Assembly: GCA_031366005.1 (NCBI GenBank)
Contig: JANLZB010000006.1
Coordinates: forward strand, 1 to 64,000
Direction of reading: 5' to 3'
From: JANLUX01 sp031366005
GTDB taxonomy: Bacteria > Bacteroidota > Bacteroidia > AKYH767-A > OLB10
DNA: 64,000 nt
Made by a program: the position numbers and the translations under genes. Shown one piece after another: positions 1 to 7,384 of the stretch. Each line of letters begins with the position of its first letter. Within the stretch, counting starts at the first letter, position 1. The notes under the pieces are model-generated. The model had not been told where the DNA came from, did no database searches, and was given only the letters and a program-made list of their open reading frames with translations.

Positions 1-230
1 CAGGTATCAATAGCTATTGAGTCATTGAGTCGAATTATATTAACCTGCAGGAAAGCCACTTTAAAAGCTATCTGAAAACGATGGATGTCTTTAGCTGCAT
101 GGTGCAATATAATTTTCAATAATAGTGGTGGGGAAATATTAAGCTGCCTAGCATTAGTTGTCAAGCGCCATAACCGGGCATGGTCCATCCGGAGTGTAAT
201 TTGTTTTTGTGGTGACGTGGCTGCAATCAT
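1..230 (-). CDS. Ribbon-helix-helix-like protein of the integrative element (cut by left window edge)
   Basis: An open frame starts at the ATG at 230 and runs off the left edge without a stop (76 codons visible). It begins 17 bp after the stop of the 119-residue gene upstream, so it is probably the last visible member of the same operon. Residues 10-17 (KQITLRMD), followed by two predicted helices and the segment NISPPLLLKIILHHAA, have the strand-helix-helix layout of ribbon-helix-helix DNA-binding proteins, a fold common among relaxosome accessory proteins and antitoxins on mobile elements. The family assignment is an inference from pattern only. The opposite-strand frame at 85-438 is rejected in favour of this one. 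C-terminus unknown. Confidence 0.55.
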   Translation of the reverse strand, partial: MIAATSPQKQITLRMDHARLWRLTTNARQLNISPPLLLKIILHHAAKDIHRFQIAFKVAFLQVNIIRLNDSIAIDT

Positions 231-247
231 TTTTAAATTATTGGGAT

Positions 248-607
248 TTAGGATAGTTGTATACAATCAGGAATATATAATGGTCTTACCTCGTAACACG
301 CACTCAGGATACGTGCATCCGTTTCTAATCCATCAAGGCACGATCGTTGACTCGTATCGAATATATTATGCACTACTTGTTCATTTCTGCTGTAATATTC
401 TATTAAGTCAATGCGAATTATATCAAATTTGCCATTAAGGCGGTTTTTACACCATTCAATAGCTTTTATTTTGCACATTAATAGATCATCACCCTTAAAT
501 TCTTTTTTAAGTACCGGATTAACGTTATTAAGATTTAATTCGGAAGCTCTGTAATAATATTCTTTCGCCTCTCTATCACTAAAGAAATTAGTAGCCTCCA
601 TAATCAT
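248..607 (-). CDS. Hypothetical protein of the integrative element, 119 aa
   Basis: Its start overlaps the stop of the upstream excisionase-like gene as ATGA, which indicates translational coupling. A second Met two codons in is also possible. The product is soluble, mixed in charge and shows no signal peptide, membrane segment or motif I recognise. By position it is an accessory gene of the tmRNA-inserted element, between a helix-turn-helix protein and a ribbon-helix-helix-like protein. Function unknown. Confidence 0.65.
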   Translation of the reverse strand: MIMEATNFFSDREAKEYYYRASELNLNNVNPVLKKEFKGDDLLMCKIKAIEWCKNRLNGKFDIIRIDLIEYYSRNEQVVHNIFDTSQRSCLDGLETDARILSACYEVRPLYIPDCIQLS

Positions 608-906
608 TTCGATTTTCCTTCAATAAAATTCAGCAGGTCTGCTTTACTGTACCAAATTTTATTACCTACTTTGGTAAATGGAATCTTACCGCTTTTGCGC
701 AGGGCCCAGAACCAGGTTGTCTTTCTTCCAAGAATCTTCTTTGCATCAGCTTCGGAAATATAATCTCCGATGGTGTCGGTTTGCTTTTCTTTTGCCTGTA
801 CTGTATCTTTAATTTCATTAACGACATGCATTAAATTAATTAAAAAATCTTGAGGCACCAGGGACATTGATTGTCCCGGGATTTCTGTTAAATTTTCATT
901 TTTCAT
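604..906 (-). CDS. Excisionase-like helix-turn-helix (MerR/Xis-type) protein
   Basis: 100 residues. The C-terminal half (about 47-98) carries the pattern of the small winged-helix 'HTH_17' domains in excisionases and MerR-like proteins: YISEADAKKILGRKTTW, then GKIPFTKVGNKIWYSKADL and a closing helix. The N-terminal half is a low-complexity helix. Such proteins on Bacteroidota integrative elements typically act as recombination directionality factors or local repressors. Here it lies two genes downstream of the integrase and is coupled by a 4-bp overlap to the next gene. Role on this element is inferred from fold and position. Confidence 0.75.
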   Translation of the reverse strand: MKNENLTEIPGQSMSLVPQDFLINLMHVVNEIKDTVQAKEKQTDTIGDYISEADAKKILGRKTTWFWALRKSGKIPFTKVGNKIWYSKADLLNFIEGKSK

Positions 907-984
907 AATTTACCGTTTATTTATTTCAACGGCAAATGTGAGGTAATGAAAGGCTAAGCTAATTTTCTGGTATATACCAAATTT

Positions 985-1695
985 CTAACTATTTGATTTT
1001 GGTATGCTATTACGGATAATTTTACTAACAGACCACAAACCTATTTCATCAAAAAATATTGCTGCGTTTTCACCATGTTGGCTTAAAACTTCATTAGAAG
1101 TAATCATTTTTAAAAGATTGTGTTCCGTTGTTCTATCAAGTTCCTTAACTGATTCACCTCGGAAATAATAAAGAAGCCTTTCAATCTTTTTTTTATCAAT
1201 TGGAGTACCTCCGTTAGCATATTTACAGAGGTAAAATAATGCTAAACAAATTTCAATTGTTGGAGTAACGCTTTTTTGTTTTTTCTTTTCGGTGGACTGT
1301 TTAATCTTCTTTAATTTTTCGTTAACATATTCTATACCTGTATCAGCTATTTTTATAAGAAAGTGTTGTGATTGAACGTTATTATTATAATCCTGATATT
1401 CATTGGTGATCGTTTGGTTATGTAGTTTTATTGGTGGATTATAAACGTATTCTTTTGCGGATTTTTTGGTTTCTTCATAATTCTGTAGCAAATCAATTAA
1501 ATAATCCCATTCCTTTTTTGATGGAGGTAATTCGCGAAGGGATTTTTCTATATCCTCAATAAAAAATGAAATTGTATTTTGTAGTTCTTGTTTCTCTTCT
1601 TCTGTTGGTTGGAAGTATATTACATGAGGATTTTCCAATCCTTTCATAAAATCTTCCATACTTATTTCACCCAAATCATTTTTTTGTTTTTTCAT
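985..1695 (-). CDS. Hypothetical protein next to integrase, 236 aa
   Basis: Starts 6 bp after the integrase stop, so the two are very likely co-transcribed. It is a charged, mostly helical soluble protein with a Lys-rich stretch near residues 130-142 and no signal or membrane segment. No known domain is recognised. Position directly behind the recombinase suggests an element-specific accessory function (recombination, replication or regulation), but that is inference. Confidence 0.65.
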   Translation of the reverse strand: MKKQKNDLGEISMEDFMKGLENPHVIYFQPTEEEKQELQNTISFFIEDIEKSLRELPPSKKEWDYLIDLLQNYEETKKSAKEYVYNPPIKLHNQTITNEYQDYNNNVQSQHFLIKIADTGIEYVNEKLKKIKQSTEKKKQKSVTPTIEICLALFYLCKYANGGTPIDKKKIERLLYYFRGESVKELDRTTEHNLLKMITSNEVLSQHGENAAIFFDEIGLWSVSKIIRNSIPKSNS

Positions 1696-1701
1696 GGCGG
1701 G

Positions 1702-2907
1702 TTATATTTTATCTGAAATTTTATTTGCAACTTTTTGTAAATAATCATTGGTAATTTTTGCGTAAATCTGAGTAGTGCGGATAGTGGTATGTCCTAACCA
1801 TTTGCTCACAGCCTCTATTGGTGCCTCATTGCTTAATAGTATAGTTGTGGCGCACGTATGCCTTGCCACATGGTGGCTTAGTGTTTTCTCTATACCTGCA
1901 TGTTCACCAATAACCTTTAAATAAGTATTGAATTTTTGGTTGCTGATTTTAGGTAATACCTTTCCAGTAATTTTAGCTTCGCCCGTGGGCTCATACTTTT
2001 TTATTATTTCTACTGCTGCAGGAAACAATGGAATTTTTATTGCCTCTTGGGTTTTAGCCTGAACAATACTTAAATAGGCATTGCCATTTTTATCTATTAC
2101 AATTTGATTTGATGTAATGCTTTGCGCATCCTGGAAACGTAGGCCGGTGTAAACACTGAAAAGAAAAATATCACGAACTTTAATTAAGCTTTGATTATTA
2201 GCTAAATCATTTGTCTTAATCCGGTCCAGCTCCGCATCAGTCAAAAATGTTCGTTTTGATGGAGTGTACTTAAATTTAAAATCTTGATAAGGGTTTTTAA
2301 GTAGCTGAGATTCCTTTACTGCTTTTATTAAAATTGTCCTGAATCGGCTATGATGTTTATTGATTGTGTTTCTTTCTAACTGTAATTTCGATTTGTCTGA
2401 AAGTTGATTTCTTAAATGAAGATCAAAGTCATTCAAAAATTTAAAATTGATTTTGTTTAGCGGAAAGTCTATTTGCTTTTTTGCTTTTAAAAACTCTTTT
2501 AGATGATCCAGTGTATCTTCATACCTTGATATTGATCCTTTAGCTAATTCATTCGCCTTTTTTTGTTGTGCTATATGCAGCTCAAAATAACTGATAACAG
2601 TATTTTCTGTGGCGCTCTTGCCTGTGTATATGTCTTTAATAATGGTTGCAGTAATTGGTTTATCTTCTTTCTGCAGGAGGTAAATAATATCCCGGATCTT
2701 ACTTTCAATCTTTACAAGCTGATCACTGATATTGTCATCTTTCTTTGACCTTTGTTTTTTGGGATCCCAATTTTTTACCGTGGTGTTTAAACCGGTGAAG
2801 AGTTCAGCTTTCTTTCGTTCGAACAGCACTCGCAAATAGATCGGAACGTTTTCGCCTTTTTTTTTCTTAGTGGCTAAAAAAAACTTGACACTGATATTTG
2901 ATTTCAT
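1702..2907 (-). CDS. Tyrosine recombinase / site-specific integrase
   Basis: 401 residues, the usual size for Bacteroidota element integrases. Domains: an N-terminal arm-binding domain (about 1-95), a SAM-like core-binding domain (about 105-210) and the catalytic domain. Catalytic residues visible: R257 in TGLR, K285 in QAKTQ, H346 and R349 in HVAR, H373 in WLGH and nucleophile Y382 in IYAKI. All are present, so the enzyme is predicted active. It integrates and excises the element to its left. The gene starts 156 bp from the tmRNA 3' end, the likely attachment site. Its promoter region holds three GGTGAAAC repeats spaced 31 bp, candidate arm-type or operator sites. Confidence 0.93.
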   Translation of the reverse strand: MKSNISVKFFLATKKKKGENVPIYLRVLFERKKAELFTGLNTTVKNWDPKKQRSKKDDNISDQLVKIESKIRDIIYLLQKEDKPITATIIKDIYTGKSATENTVISYFELHIAQQKKANELAKGSISRYEDTLDHLKEFLKAKKQIDFPLNKINFKFLNDFDLHLRNQLSDKSKLQLERNTINKHHSRFRTILIKAVKESQLLKNPYQDFKFKYTPSKRTFLTDAELDRIKTNDLANNQSLIKVRDIFLFSVYTGLRFQDAQSITSNQIVIDKNGNAYLSIVQAKTQEAIKIPLFPAAVEIIKKYEPTGEAKITGKVLPKISNQKFNTYLKVIGEHAGIEKTLSHHVARHTCATTILLSNEAPIEAVSKWLGHTTIRTTQIYAKITNDYLQKVANKISDKI

Positions 2908-2923
2908 GATACATTAAAATTTA

Positions 2924-2993
2924 GGTGAAACATTTATTTTTTAGTACCAGATTTGGTGAAACAAATATAACAAAAATTGAAATCAGGTGAAAC
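2924..2993. repeat. Three GGTGAAAC direct repeats at exact 31-bp period
   Basis: Identical octamers lie at 2924-2931, 2955-2962 and 2986-2993, each start 31 bp from the next. The flanks are not conserved, so this is not a simple tandem duplication. The boxes bracket the predicted integrase promoter (-7 box at 2962-2969 on the minus strand). They fit either arm-type integrase binding sites, which are often phased by helical turns, or an operator for autoregulation. Confidence 0.75.
2962..2969 (-). promoter_or_regulatory. Putative integrase -7 box TATATTTG
   Basis: Read on the minus strand this matches the Bacteroidota -7 consensus TAnnTTTG exactly. Transcription would start near 2958, about 50 nt upstream of the integrase ATG. 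It overlaps the middle GGTGAAAC box, and the -33 region falls on the rightmost box. Confidence 0.5.
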
Positions 2994-3010
2994 TTTTTGA
3001 AATTAAATGA

Positions 3011-3039
3011 AATAAAAAACCCCTGATTTACAGGGGTTT
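3011..3039 (-). terminator. Rho-independent terminator of ssrA
   Basis: A perfect 9-bp stem (3017-3025 with 3031-3039, loop ATTTA) built on AACCCCTG/CAGGGGTT is followed on the minus strand by a T-run. It begins 24 nt after the tmRNA 3' end and ends transcription between the tmRNA and the integrase promoter. If integration occurred at the mature 3' end, this terminator was brought in by the element. Confidence 0.75.
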
Positions 3040-3062
3040 AACACTAAATGAAATTCTAAAAG

Positions 3063-3458
3063 TGGAGTCGGTGGGATTTGAACCCACGTCCAGACAAGGA
3101 ATACCTGCGCTTTCTACATGCTTAGCATTTGTTTAATTGTCGGGAAGATGATGGCGAAATGCAAACCCACACCTTCCTTATTCATTTTATCTTACTATGA
3201 CATCATGACCCTGCCATAGCCAGCTCATCATTTCGATGCCCCAATCCCAATCCCGATGAGCGTGGGAAAGAGCGGGGCAACTTGTTCAGACTACCTAGTA
3301 ATCTGAATTAAGCCATCCCGACTGAGTCGGGATTAAGCTGCAAGTGCATAAGAAGTTTCGCCATTTAAAGCGATTGAGAGTTATTTTTTACGGGACTGCT
3401 CACAACGCCCGGCATGCTTACACATGAATTGCACTAGCTGTCGATTCCTGTCGACCCC
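3063..3458 (-). ncRNA. ssrA: tmRNA (one-piece)
   Basis: The 5' end GGGGTCGA and the 3' end CGACTCC-A pair as a tRNA-like acceptor stem, and the T-arm GTGGG-TTCAAAT-CCCAC precedes the 3' end; CCA is not encoded. The resume frame reads GGC GAA ACT TCT TAT GCA CTT GCA GCT TAA (3363 to about 3334), giving the tag GETSYALAA, with the YALAA ending typical of tmRNA degradation tags. A GC-rich region after the tag frame fits the downstream pseudoknots. Length about 396 nt. It rescues stalled ribosomes with SmpB. The 3' end is the probable attachment site of the element to the left. Confidence 0.95.
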
Positions 3459-3488
3459 ATATTTTTAAGAACGAATTGCAAAGATAAG

Positions 3489-3654
3489 AAGGGAATTATG
3501 AGTTTTGAATTATGAGTTATGAATTGATTTTCGGATTTCGGGATTTGGAGATTTAGGATTTAATCCCAAATAAGGGAATTATGAGTTTTGAATTATGAGT
3601 TATGAATTGATTTTCGGATTTCGGGATTTGGAGATTTAGGATTTAATCCCAAAT
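3489..3654. repeat. Exact 83-bp tandem duplication made of heptamers
   Basis: Two identical 83-bp units lie at 3489-3571 and 3572-3654. Each unit is itself largely period-7, running GAATTAT GAGTTTT GAATTAT GAGTTAT and then TTTTCGG-like and GATTTGG-like heptamers. It sits between ssrA and the 156-residue gene, in non-coding DNA. Confidence 0.85.
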
Positions 3655-3662
3655 CCTAAATC
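3633..3662 (-). terminator. 12-bp stem-loop downstream of the 156-aa gene
   Basis: A perfect inverted repeat GATTTAGGATTT / AAATCCTAAATC with a 6-nt loop lies just after the stop of the leftward gene. It is AT-rich and lacks a clean T-run, so terminator function is only possible. It partly overlaps the second copy of the 83-bp repeat. Confidence 0.4.
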
Positions 3663-3671
3663 CTTAAATCC

Positions 3672-4142
3672 TTAAATCTCTTTGTGTCTTATAAAATCCG
3701 CCAGCAATTTCATCCTGAAATAAAGGTTACCAATTATCAAGGTCATGTTTTTATGTGATTCATCAAGATTGGAATAGAGGCTTTTGATGAGGCGCAACTC
3801 TTCAATTTTTTCATCCACTTTATCGAAAAGTTGTTCACAACTCCATCCGGTGTATTTTTTATTACGTTCCTCTTTTATAAGGTCGTCAGTAATTTTTCCT
3901 TTACGGATTTTATTAAAATCGAAACCACTTTTCATTGCATCATTAATAGCTGAGTTATTAAGGCGGTCAATTACTTTGTCAACATCAGCTTTTTTCTCGT
4001 ACGCATAAATCAGCACTTTGAGATTATCGCGAAGCTCACGTAATACCAATCGCTTGGTGATGTTTTCTGTTTTGGATTTCTCACTAAGGAAAGGAATGAG
4101 TTCTTTCAAAACATTAATAGTAGGATTGATAAAGTCGAACAT
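3672..4142 (-). CDS. Hypothetical helical protein, 156 aa
   Basis: A soluble, almost entirely alpha-helical protein with high Lys/Glu content and no signal peptide. No motif is recognised. It lies alone between RluA and ssrA, separated from the pseudouridine synthase by an intergenic repeat copy. Codon use and orientation match the neighbours, so I treat it as a real chromosomal gene of unknown function. Confidence 0.7.
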   Translation of the reverse strand: MFDFINPTINVLKELIPFLSEKSKTENITKRLVLRELRDNLKVLIYAYEKKADVDKVIDRLNNSAINDAMKSGFDFNKIRKGKITDDLIKEERNKKYTGWSCEQLFDKVDEKIEELRLIKSLYSNLDESHKNMTLIIGNLYFRMKLLADFIRHKEI

Positions 4143-4160
4143 AATCTTTTTGATTGTTAC

Positions 4161-4200
4161 GAATTAACGAATCATAACCGCAATCGTTAATTAGTATGCA
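4161..4200. repeat. Copy of the CGTTAATTAGTATGCA intergenic repeat (hairpin form)
   Basis: The 16-mer at 4184-4199 plus A4200 is identical to copies at 13126-13141 and 34205-34220. The partial partner AATTAACGAATC at 4162-4173 lets this copy fold as a short hairpin. Read on the minus strand the repeat supplies the last codons and TAA stop of the adjacent RluA gene. Confidence 0.7.
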
Positions 4201-4870
4201 GCAGATTGTAAAAATAATTCCATAGCACTTCATCAGGCGGAGTAGCTTCTATAAACATTGGAATATTGCTGACAGGATGTTGAAATTTTATTGCACGTGC
4301 ATGCAGATGAATAGATCCTTCCGGATTACTTCTGCCAAAACCATATTTTAAATCTCCTTTAATAGGACAACCAATGGTACTCAACTGCACACGGATTTGA
4401 TGATGCCTGCCGGTTACAGGATTTATTTCGAGTAAATAATATTTATCTGAATCAGCAAGTATGCGATAGCTGAGTTCACTTCTTAATGCTTTGGGCGTTT
4501 CTTCGTTATAAGCAAAACTTTTATTGGTTGCTTCATTTTTAATCAGGTAATGAATTAAAGTGTCAGCATCTTTAGGAGGTTTATTTTTCACAACAGCCCA
4601 ATAAGTTTTCTGAATTTCTTTTTCGGCAAATAATTTATTCATCCGTTCAAGCGCTTTGCTGGTGCGTGCAAAAAGAACAATACCACTCACAGGACGATCA
4701 ATACGATGAATGGTTCCAAGAAAAACATTACCGGGCTTGTCATATTTTTCTTTGATGTATTTTTTTACAAGACTGCTCAAAGGTTCATCCCCCGTTTTGT
4801 CAGCCTGCACAATTTCTCCCGGTGATTTATTTACTATGATAAGGTGATTGTCTTCGTATAAAACGGTCAT
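4187..4870 (-). CDS. RluA-family RNA pseudouridine synthase (no S4 domain)
   Basis: 227 residues. The signature HRIDRPVSG at about residues 55-63 contains the catalytic Asp (D58) that attacks the target uridine, and VTGRHHQIRVQL matches the second conserved RluA motif. The enzyme isomerises uridine to pseudouridine in rRNA or tRNA; the substrate cannot be told from sequence. It lacks the N-terminal S4 domain, as do many short RluA members. The final residues HTN and the stop lie inside an intergenic repeat, so the C-terminus may have been altered by that repeat. Confidence 0.92.
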   Translation of the reverse strand: MTVLYEDNHLIIVNKSPGEIVQADKTGDEPLSSLVKKYIKEKYDKPGNVFLGTIHRIDRPVSGIVLFARTSKALERMNKLFAEKEIQKTYWAVVKNKPPKDADTLIHYLIKNEATNKSFAYNEETPKALRSELSYRILADSDKYYLLEINPVTGRHHQIRVQLSTIGCPIKGDLKYGFGRSNPEGSIHLHARAIKFQHPVSNIPMFIEATPPDEVLWNYFYNLLHTN

Positions 4871-4941
4871 TGAATGATAAGGATAATTAAAGTAATAATA
4901 TTCGCGGGATAAAAGTAGTTGCTTAATTATTGCAAAGAAAA

Positions 4942-5904
4942 TTATTTATTGAAATGAAAAATTTTTCCCTGTTCGCCTACTGCAATGCCTGAAAAGGAAG
5001 TAAGCATAACTGCGTCAAAAATATTTTGCTCATCAAAAGCGGTTGCATAATCCCACCCGCTTCCTGCATCAGTACTTAAAGCGCATTTTCCATTGTTGCC
5101 AAAAACAAAATAATTAGTGTTATCAAATGAAGTAACAGAATTAAAATGTAACCGCGAACCCAATGAATGATTGCTGCTACCTGTTTTTTCCCAGTTCAAT
5201 GAATTTACATTTCTTAACAATCCTCCCTCGTAACCACAGGCTATTCCATTGGAAGCATTTAAATTAATTGATGTGATGAACTCATTATTACTCTCGGTAA
5301 GCTGCCAGTTTTTTCCACCATCATCAGTGTAAAGCATAGCTCCGTAACCTCCGCAATACCCTTGTAAGTTATTTTTGAAATCAATACTTCTCATTTCATG
5401 ATCCACAAAAGTGTGCTCCCAGGTTTGTCCTCTATCAGTTGTTCTTCCAATTATTCCATGAGCATATTCCTCTCCTCCACAAAAAAATCCTGTGCTGTCA
5501 TTAATAAATTTTACATCATATAAATTAGTCTGGTATTGATAAGGCACCCAATATTGCACTATGGAATCCCAATGCAGTCCTCCATCATTTGTTTTCATCA
5601 GCAAAAAATTATTACACGCAGCAAATCCTTCCATCGCATTCCTAAAATAAACAGCATTCACTCTTGAAAAAAATGATTGGGAATAAACCTCCCAACTCCC
5701 TCCCCGGTTGCTACTGATTAAAATAATTCCATGTGTATCATCACCTCCTTCTGCAAACAAAGTATCGTTATTAAATTTATAAATACACCGGAGATTAAGA
5801 TTGGTTCCGCTGCTGATTTCTGAATAATCGAGTGTGGTTTTATTTTCCTTTTTGCATGCAACAAAAAACAACGCTAGTATAAAACACCACTTAAAGTATG
5901 TCAT
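4942..5904 (-). CDS. YCF48/BNR-type beta-propeller lipoprotein
   Basis: 320 residues with a lipoprotein signal (hydrophobic stretch, then VAC-KKE with Cys17 as lipidation site). Repeated blades carry Asp-box-like motifs TNDGGLHW, TTDRGQTW and TDDGGKNW, typical of YCF48/photosystem stability factor-like or sialidase-type propellers. Probably an envelope-anchored scaffold or assembly factor. It starts 7 bp after the cytochrome oxidase subunit III gene, so the two are likely co-transcribed; a role in oxidase assembly is possible but unproved. Confidence 0.8.
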   Translation of the reverse strand: MTYFKWCFILALFFVACKKENKTTLDYSEISSGTNLNLRCIYKFNNDTLFAEGGDDTHGIILISSNRGGSWEVYSQSFFSRVNAVYFRNAMEGFAACNNFLLMKTNDGGLHWDSIVQYWVPYQYQTNLYDVKFINDSTGFFCGGEEYAHGIIGRTTDRGQTWEHTFVDHEMRSIDFKNNLQGYCGGYGAMLYTDDGGKNWQLTESNNEFITSINLNASNGIACGYEGGLLRNVNSLNWEKTGSSNHSLGSRLHFNSVTSFDNTNYFVFGNNGKCALSTDAGSGWDYATAFDEQNIFDAVMLTSFSGIAVGEQGKIFHFNK

Positions 5905-5911
5905 TGATTAA

Positions 5912-6541
5912 TTACAATGTAAAAAGAAAAGTAATAAAAAGACAGAGCCAAAGCCCATCAACAAAATGCCAGAAAGCGGTAAACAAATCTATGCGTGCAC
6001 CTTCAAACCTATTGCTGAAGTAAAGCAAAGATTTCACCGGATCGTTCCACACATCGTAAGCTCTCAGACTTAAATAGAATTGCCATAGCAAACCGCACAT
6101 CACATGAAAAAAATGCAGTCCCGTAATAATGTAAACCAATGAAATTCCTATTTCACCATTGATAAAAAATCCCTGGTCATATAAATCTCTCCAACCTAAA
6201 AATTGCAGACAGGTAAAAAGCATGGTTAAACCCAAAGAAGCAGTAAAGGAAAGAATAAGCAACTTGCTGTCATCCGTTTTAAAAGCACGTTGTGCAAGCG
6301 TAACGATATAACTCGATATCAATAAAACAATTGTACTCAGGATAAAAGGTTTGGGCATATTAAAATGTCCGACCCGTGGATTGTGAGTAAGCCAGATGAC
6401 AAACATCAATGTCAATGAAAGAAATAAAATGGTACTTCCTGTCAAAGCAAAAAATAAAAATGTTTTATATGGTGTAACGCGCTCGAGATGCTGATGATCT
6501 ATTGCCTGTTGTTGTTCGCGTCCTGTTTTATGCTTACTCAT
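5912..6541 (-). CDS. Cytochrome c oxidase subunit III family protein (orphan)
   Basis: 209 residues with about five hydrophobic segments. Motifs GLHFFHVMCGLLWQ and FWHFVDGLW are typical of the COX3 helices. Subunit III stabilises the proton-pumping catalytic subunit of haem-copper oxidases in the inner membrane. No subunit I or II gene is nearby, so this is a stand-alone or accessory copy. A clean -7 box lies about 28 nt upstream. It is followed by a beta-propeller lipoprotein. Confidence 0.88.
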   Translation of the reverse strand: MSKHKTGREQQQAIDHQHLERVTPYKTFLFFALTGSTILFLSLTLMFVIWLTHNPRVGHFNMPKPFILSTIVLLISSYIVTLAQRAFKTDDSKLLILSFTASLGLTMLFTCLQFLGWRDLYDQGFFINGEIGISLVYIITGLHFFHVMCGLLWQFYLSLRAYDVWNDPVKSLLYFSNRFEGARIDLFTAFWHFVDGLWLCLFITFLFTL

Positions 6542-6568
6542 AAACTTAGCACATTCATTTTAGTATCT

Positions 6569-6576
6569 CAAATATA
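6569..6576 (-). promoter_or_regulatory. Putative -7 box TATATTTG for the COX3 gene
   Basis: Minus-strand match to TAnnTTTG. Start of transcription near 6565 would give a 5' leader of about 24 nt. Confidence 0.5.
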
Positions 6577-6630
6577 CAATATTATGCCAGATGCAAAAAC
6601 TGCTTTGCTGTATTAATCACTACTTCTCAC

Positions 6631-6638
6631 TATTTTTG
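6631..6638 (+). promoter_or_regulatory. Putative -7 box TATTTTTG for the ABC-PduO operon
   Basis: Matches TAnnTTTG, with TTTG at 6604-6607 as a possible -33 element. It predicts transcription from about 6642, which supports the GTG at 6662 as the start codon of the ABC gene. Confidence 0.5.
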
Positions 6639-6661
6639 AAAACACATTACTAAACATAATT

Positions 6662-7384
6662 GTGCAGCCGGTAATAAAAGTAAATAACATCAGCCGTATC
6701 TATAAAGTAGGTACAGAAACCATTCATGCGTTGCGTTCCATTTCTATGGAGATACACAAAAATGAATATGTGGCATTAATGGGTTCATCCGGCTCTGGCA
6801 AATCCACATTAATGAATGTGCTTGGTTGTCTTGATACTCCAACAAGTGGTGAATATTTTTTAGATGGTACTGCTGTTGCCAACAGAAGTGATAATGAATT
6901 AGCAGAGATACGTAATAAGCAAATTGGTTTTGTGTTTCAGACGTTTAATTTATTGCCACGAAGTACAGCATTGGATAATGTAGCACTTCCATTAGTGTAT
7001 GCAGGATTTTCAAAAGATGAAAGAAACAAACGTGCATTGAAAACGCTCACTGATGTTGGCTTAGGTGATCGTGTCAGCCATCGACCTAATGAATTATCAG
7101 GAGGTCAGCGACAACGTGTTGCTATTGCACGTGCATTGGTTACTAATCCTTCAATCATATTAGCGGATGAACCAACAGGAAATCTTGATTCAAAAACCTC
7201 AGAAGAAATAATGATTTTGCTGGAAGAGATTCACAAGAAAGGCAACACTGTTATTTTAGTTACACACGAAGAAGATATTGCCCGCCATGCTCACCGGATT
7301 ATACGATTGAAAGATGGATTAGTAGAAGGAGATTTTAAGAATGAGAAAATTTATCGTGCTGAATCAAAAGAAATTACTCAATGA
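6662..7384 (+). CDS. ABC transporter ATP-binding protein, MacB/LolD type
   Basis: 240 residues. Walker A GSSGSGKST (41-49), signature LSGGQ (145-149) and Walker B ILADEPTGNLD (D169/E170) are intact. The ADEPTGNLDS form and compact size place it in the MacB/LolD/FtsE class, which works with a separate permease to move lipoproteins or drugs, or to act mechanically on the envelope. No permease gene is adjacent. The start is GTG, with no in-frame ATG upstream. It overlaps the next gene by ATGA. Confidence 0.9.
   Translation: MQPVIKVNNISRIYKVGTETIHALRSISMEIHKNEYVALMGSSGSGKSTLMNVLGCLDTPTSGEYFLDGTAVANRSDNELAEIRNKQIGFVFQTFNLLPRSTALDNVALPLVYAGFSKDERNKRALKTLTDVGLGDRVSHRPNELSGGQRQRVAIARALVTNPSIILADEPTGNLDSKTSEEIMILLEEIHKKGNTVILVTHEEDIARHAHRIIRLKDGLVEGDFKNEKIYRAESKEITQ

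Noticed and set aside
85..438. 117-codon open frame on the plus strand
   Set aside because: It is antisense to two packed leftward genes (248-607 and the ribbon-helix-helix-like frame from 230), its translation is rich in Cys and unlike a folded protein, and it breaks the operon layout.
3063..3130. tRNA-like T-arm considered as a separate tRNA gene
   Set aside because: The arm belongs to the tmRNA: no anticodon arm follows, and the matching acceptor half lies at 3452-3458 with the tag frame in between.
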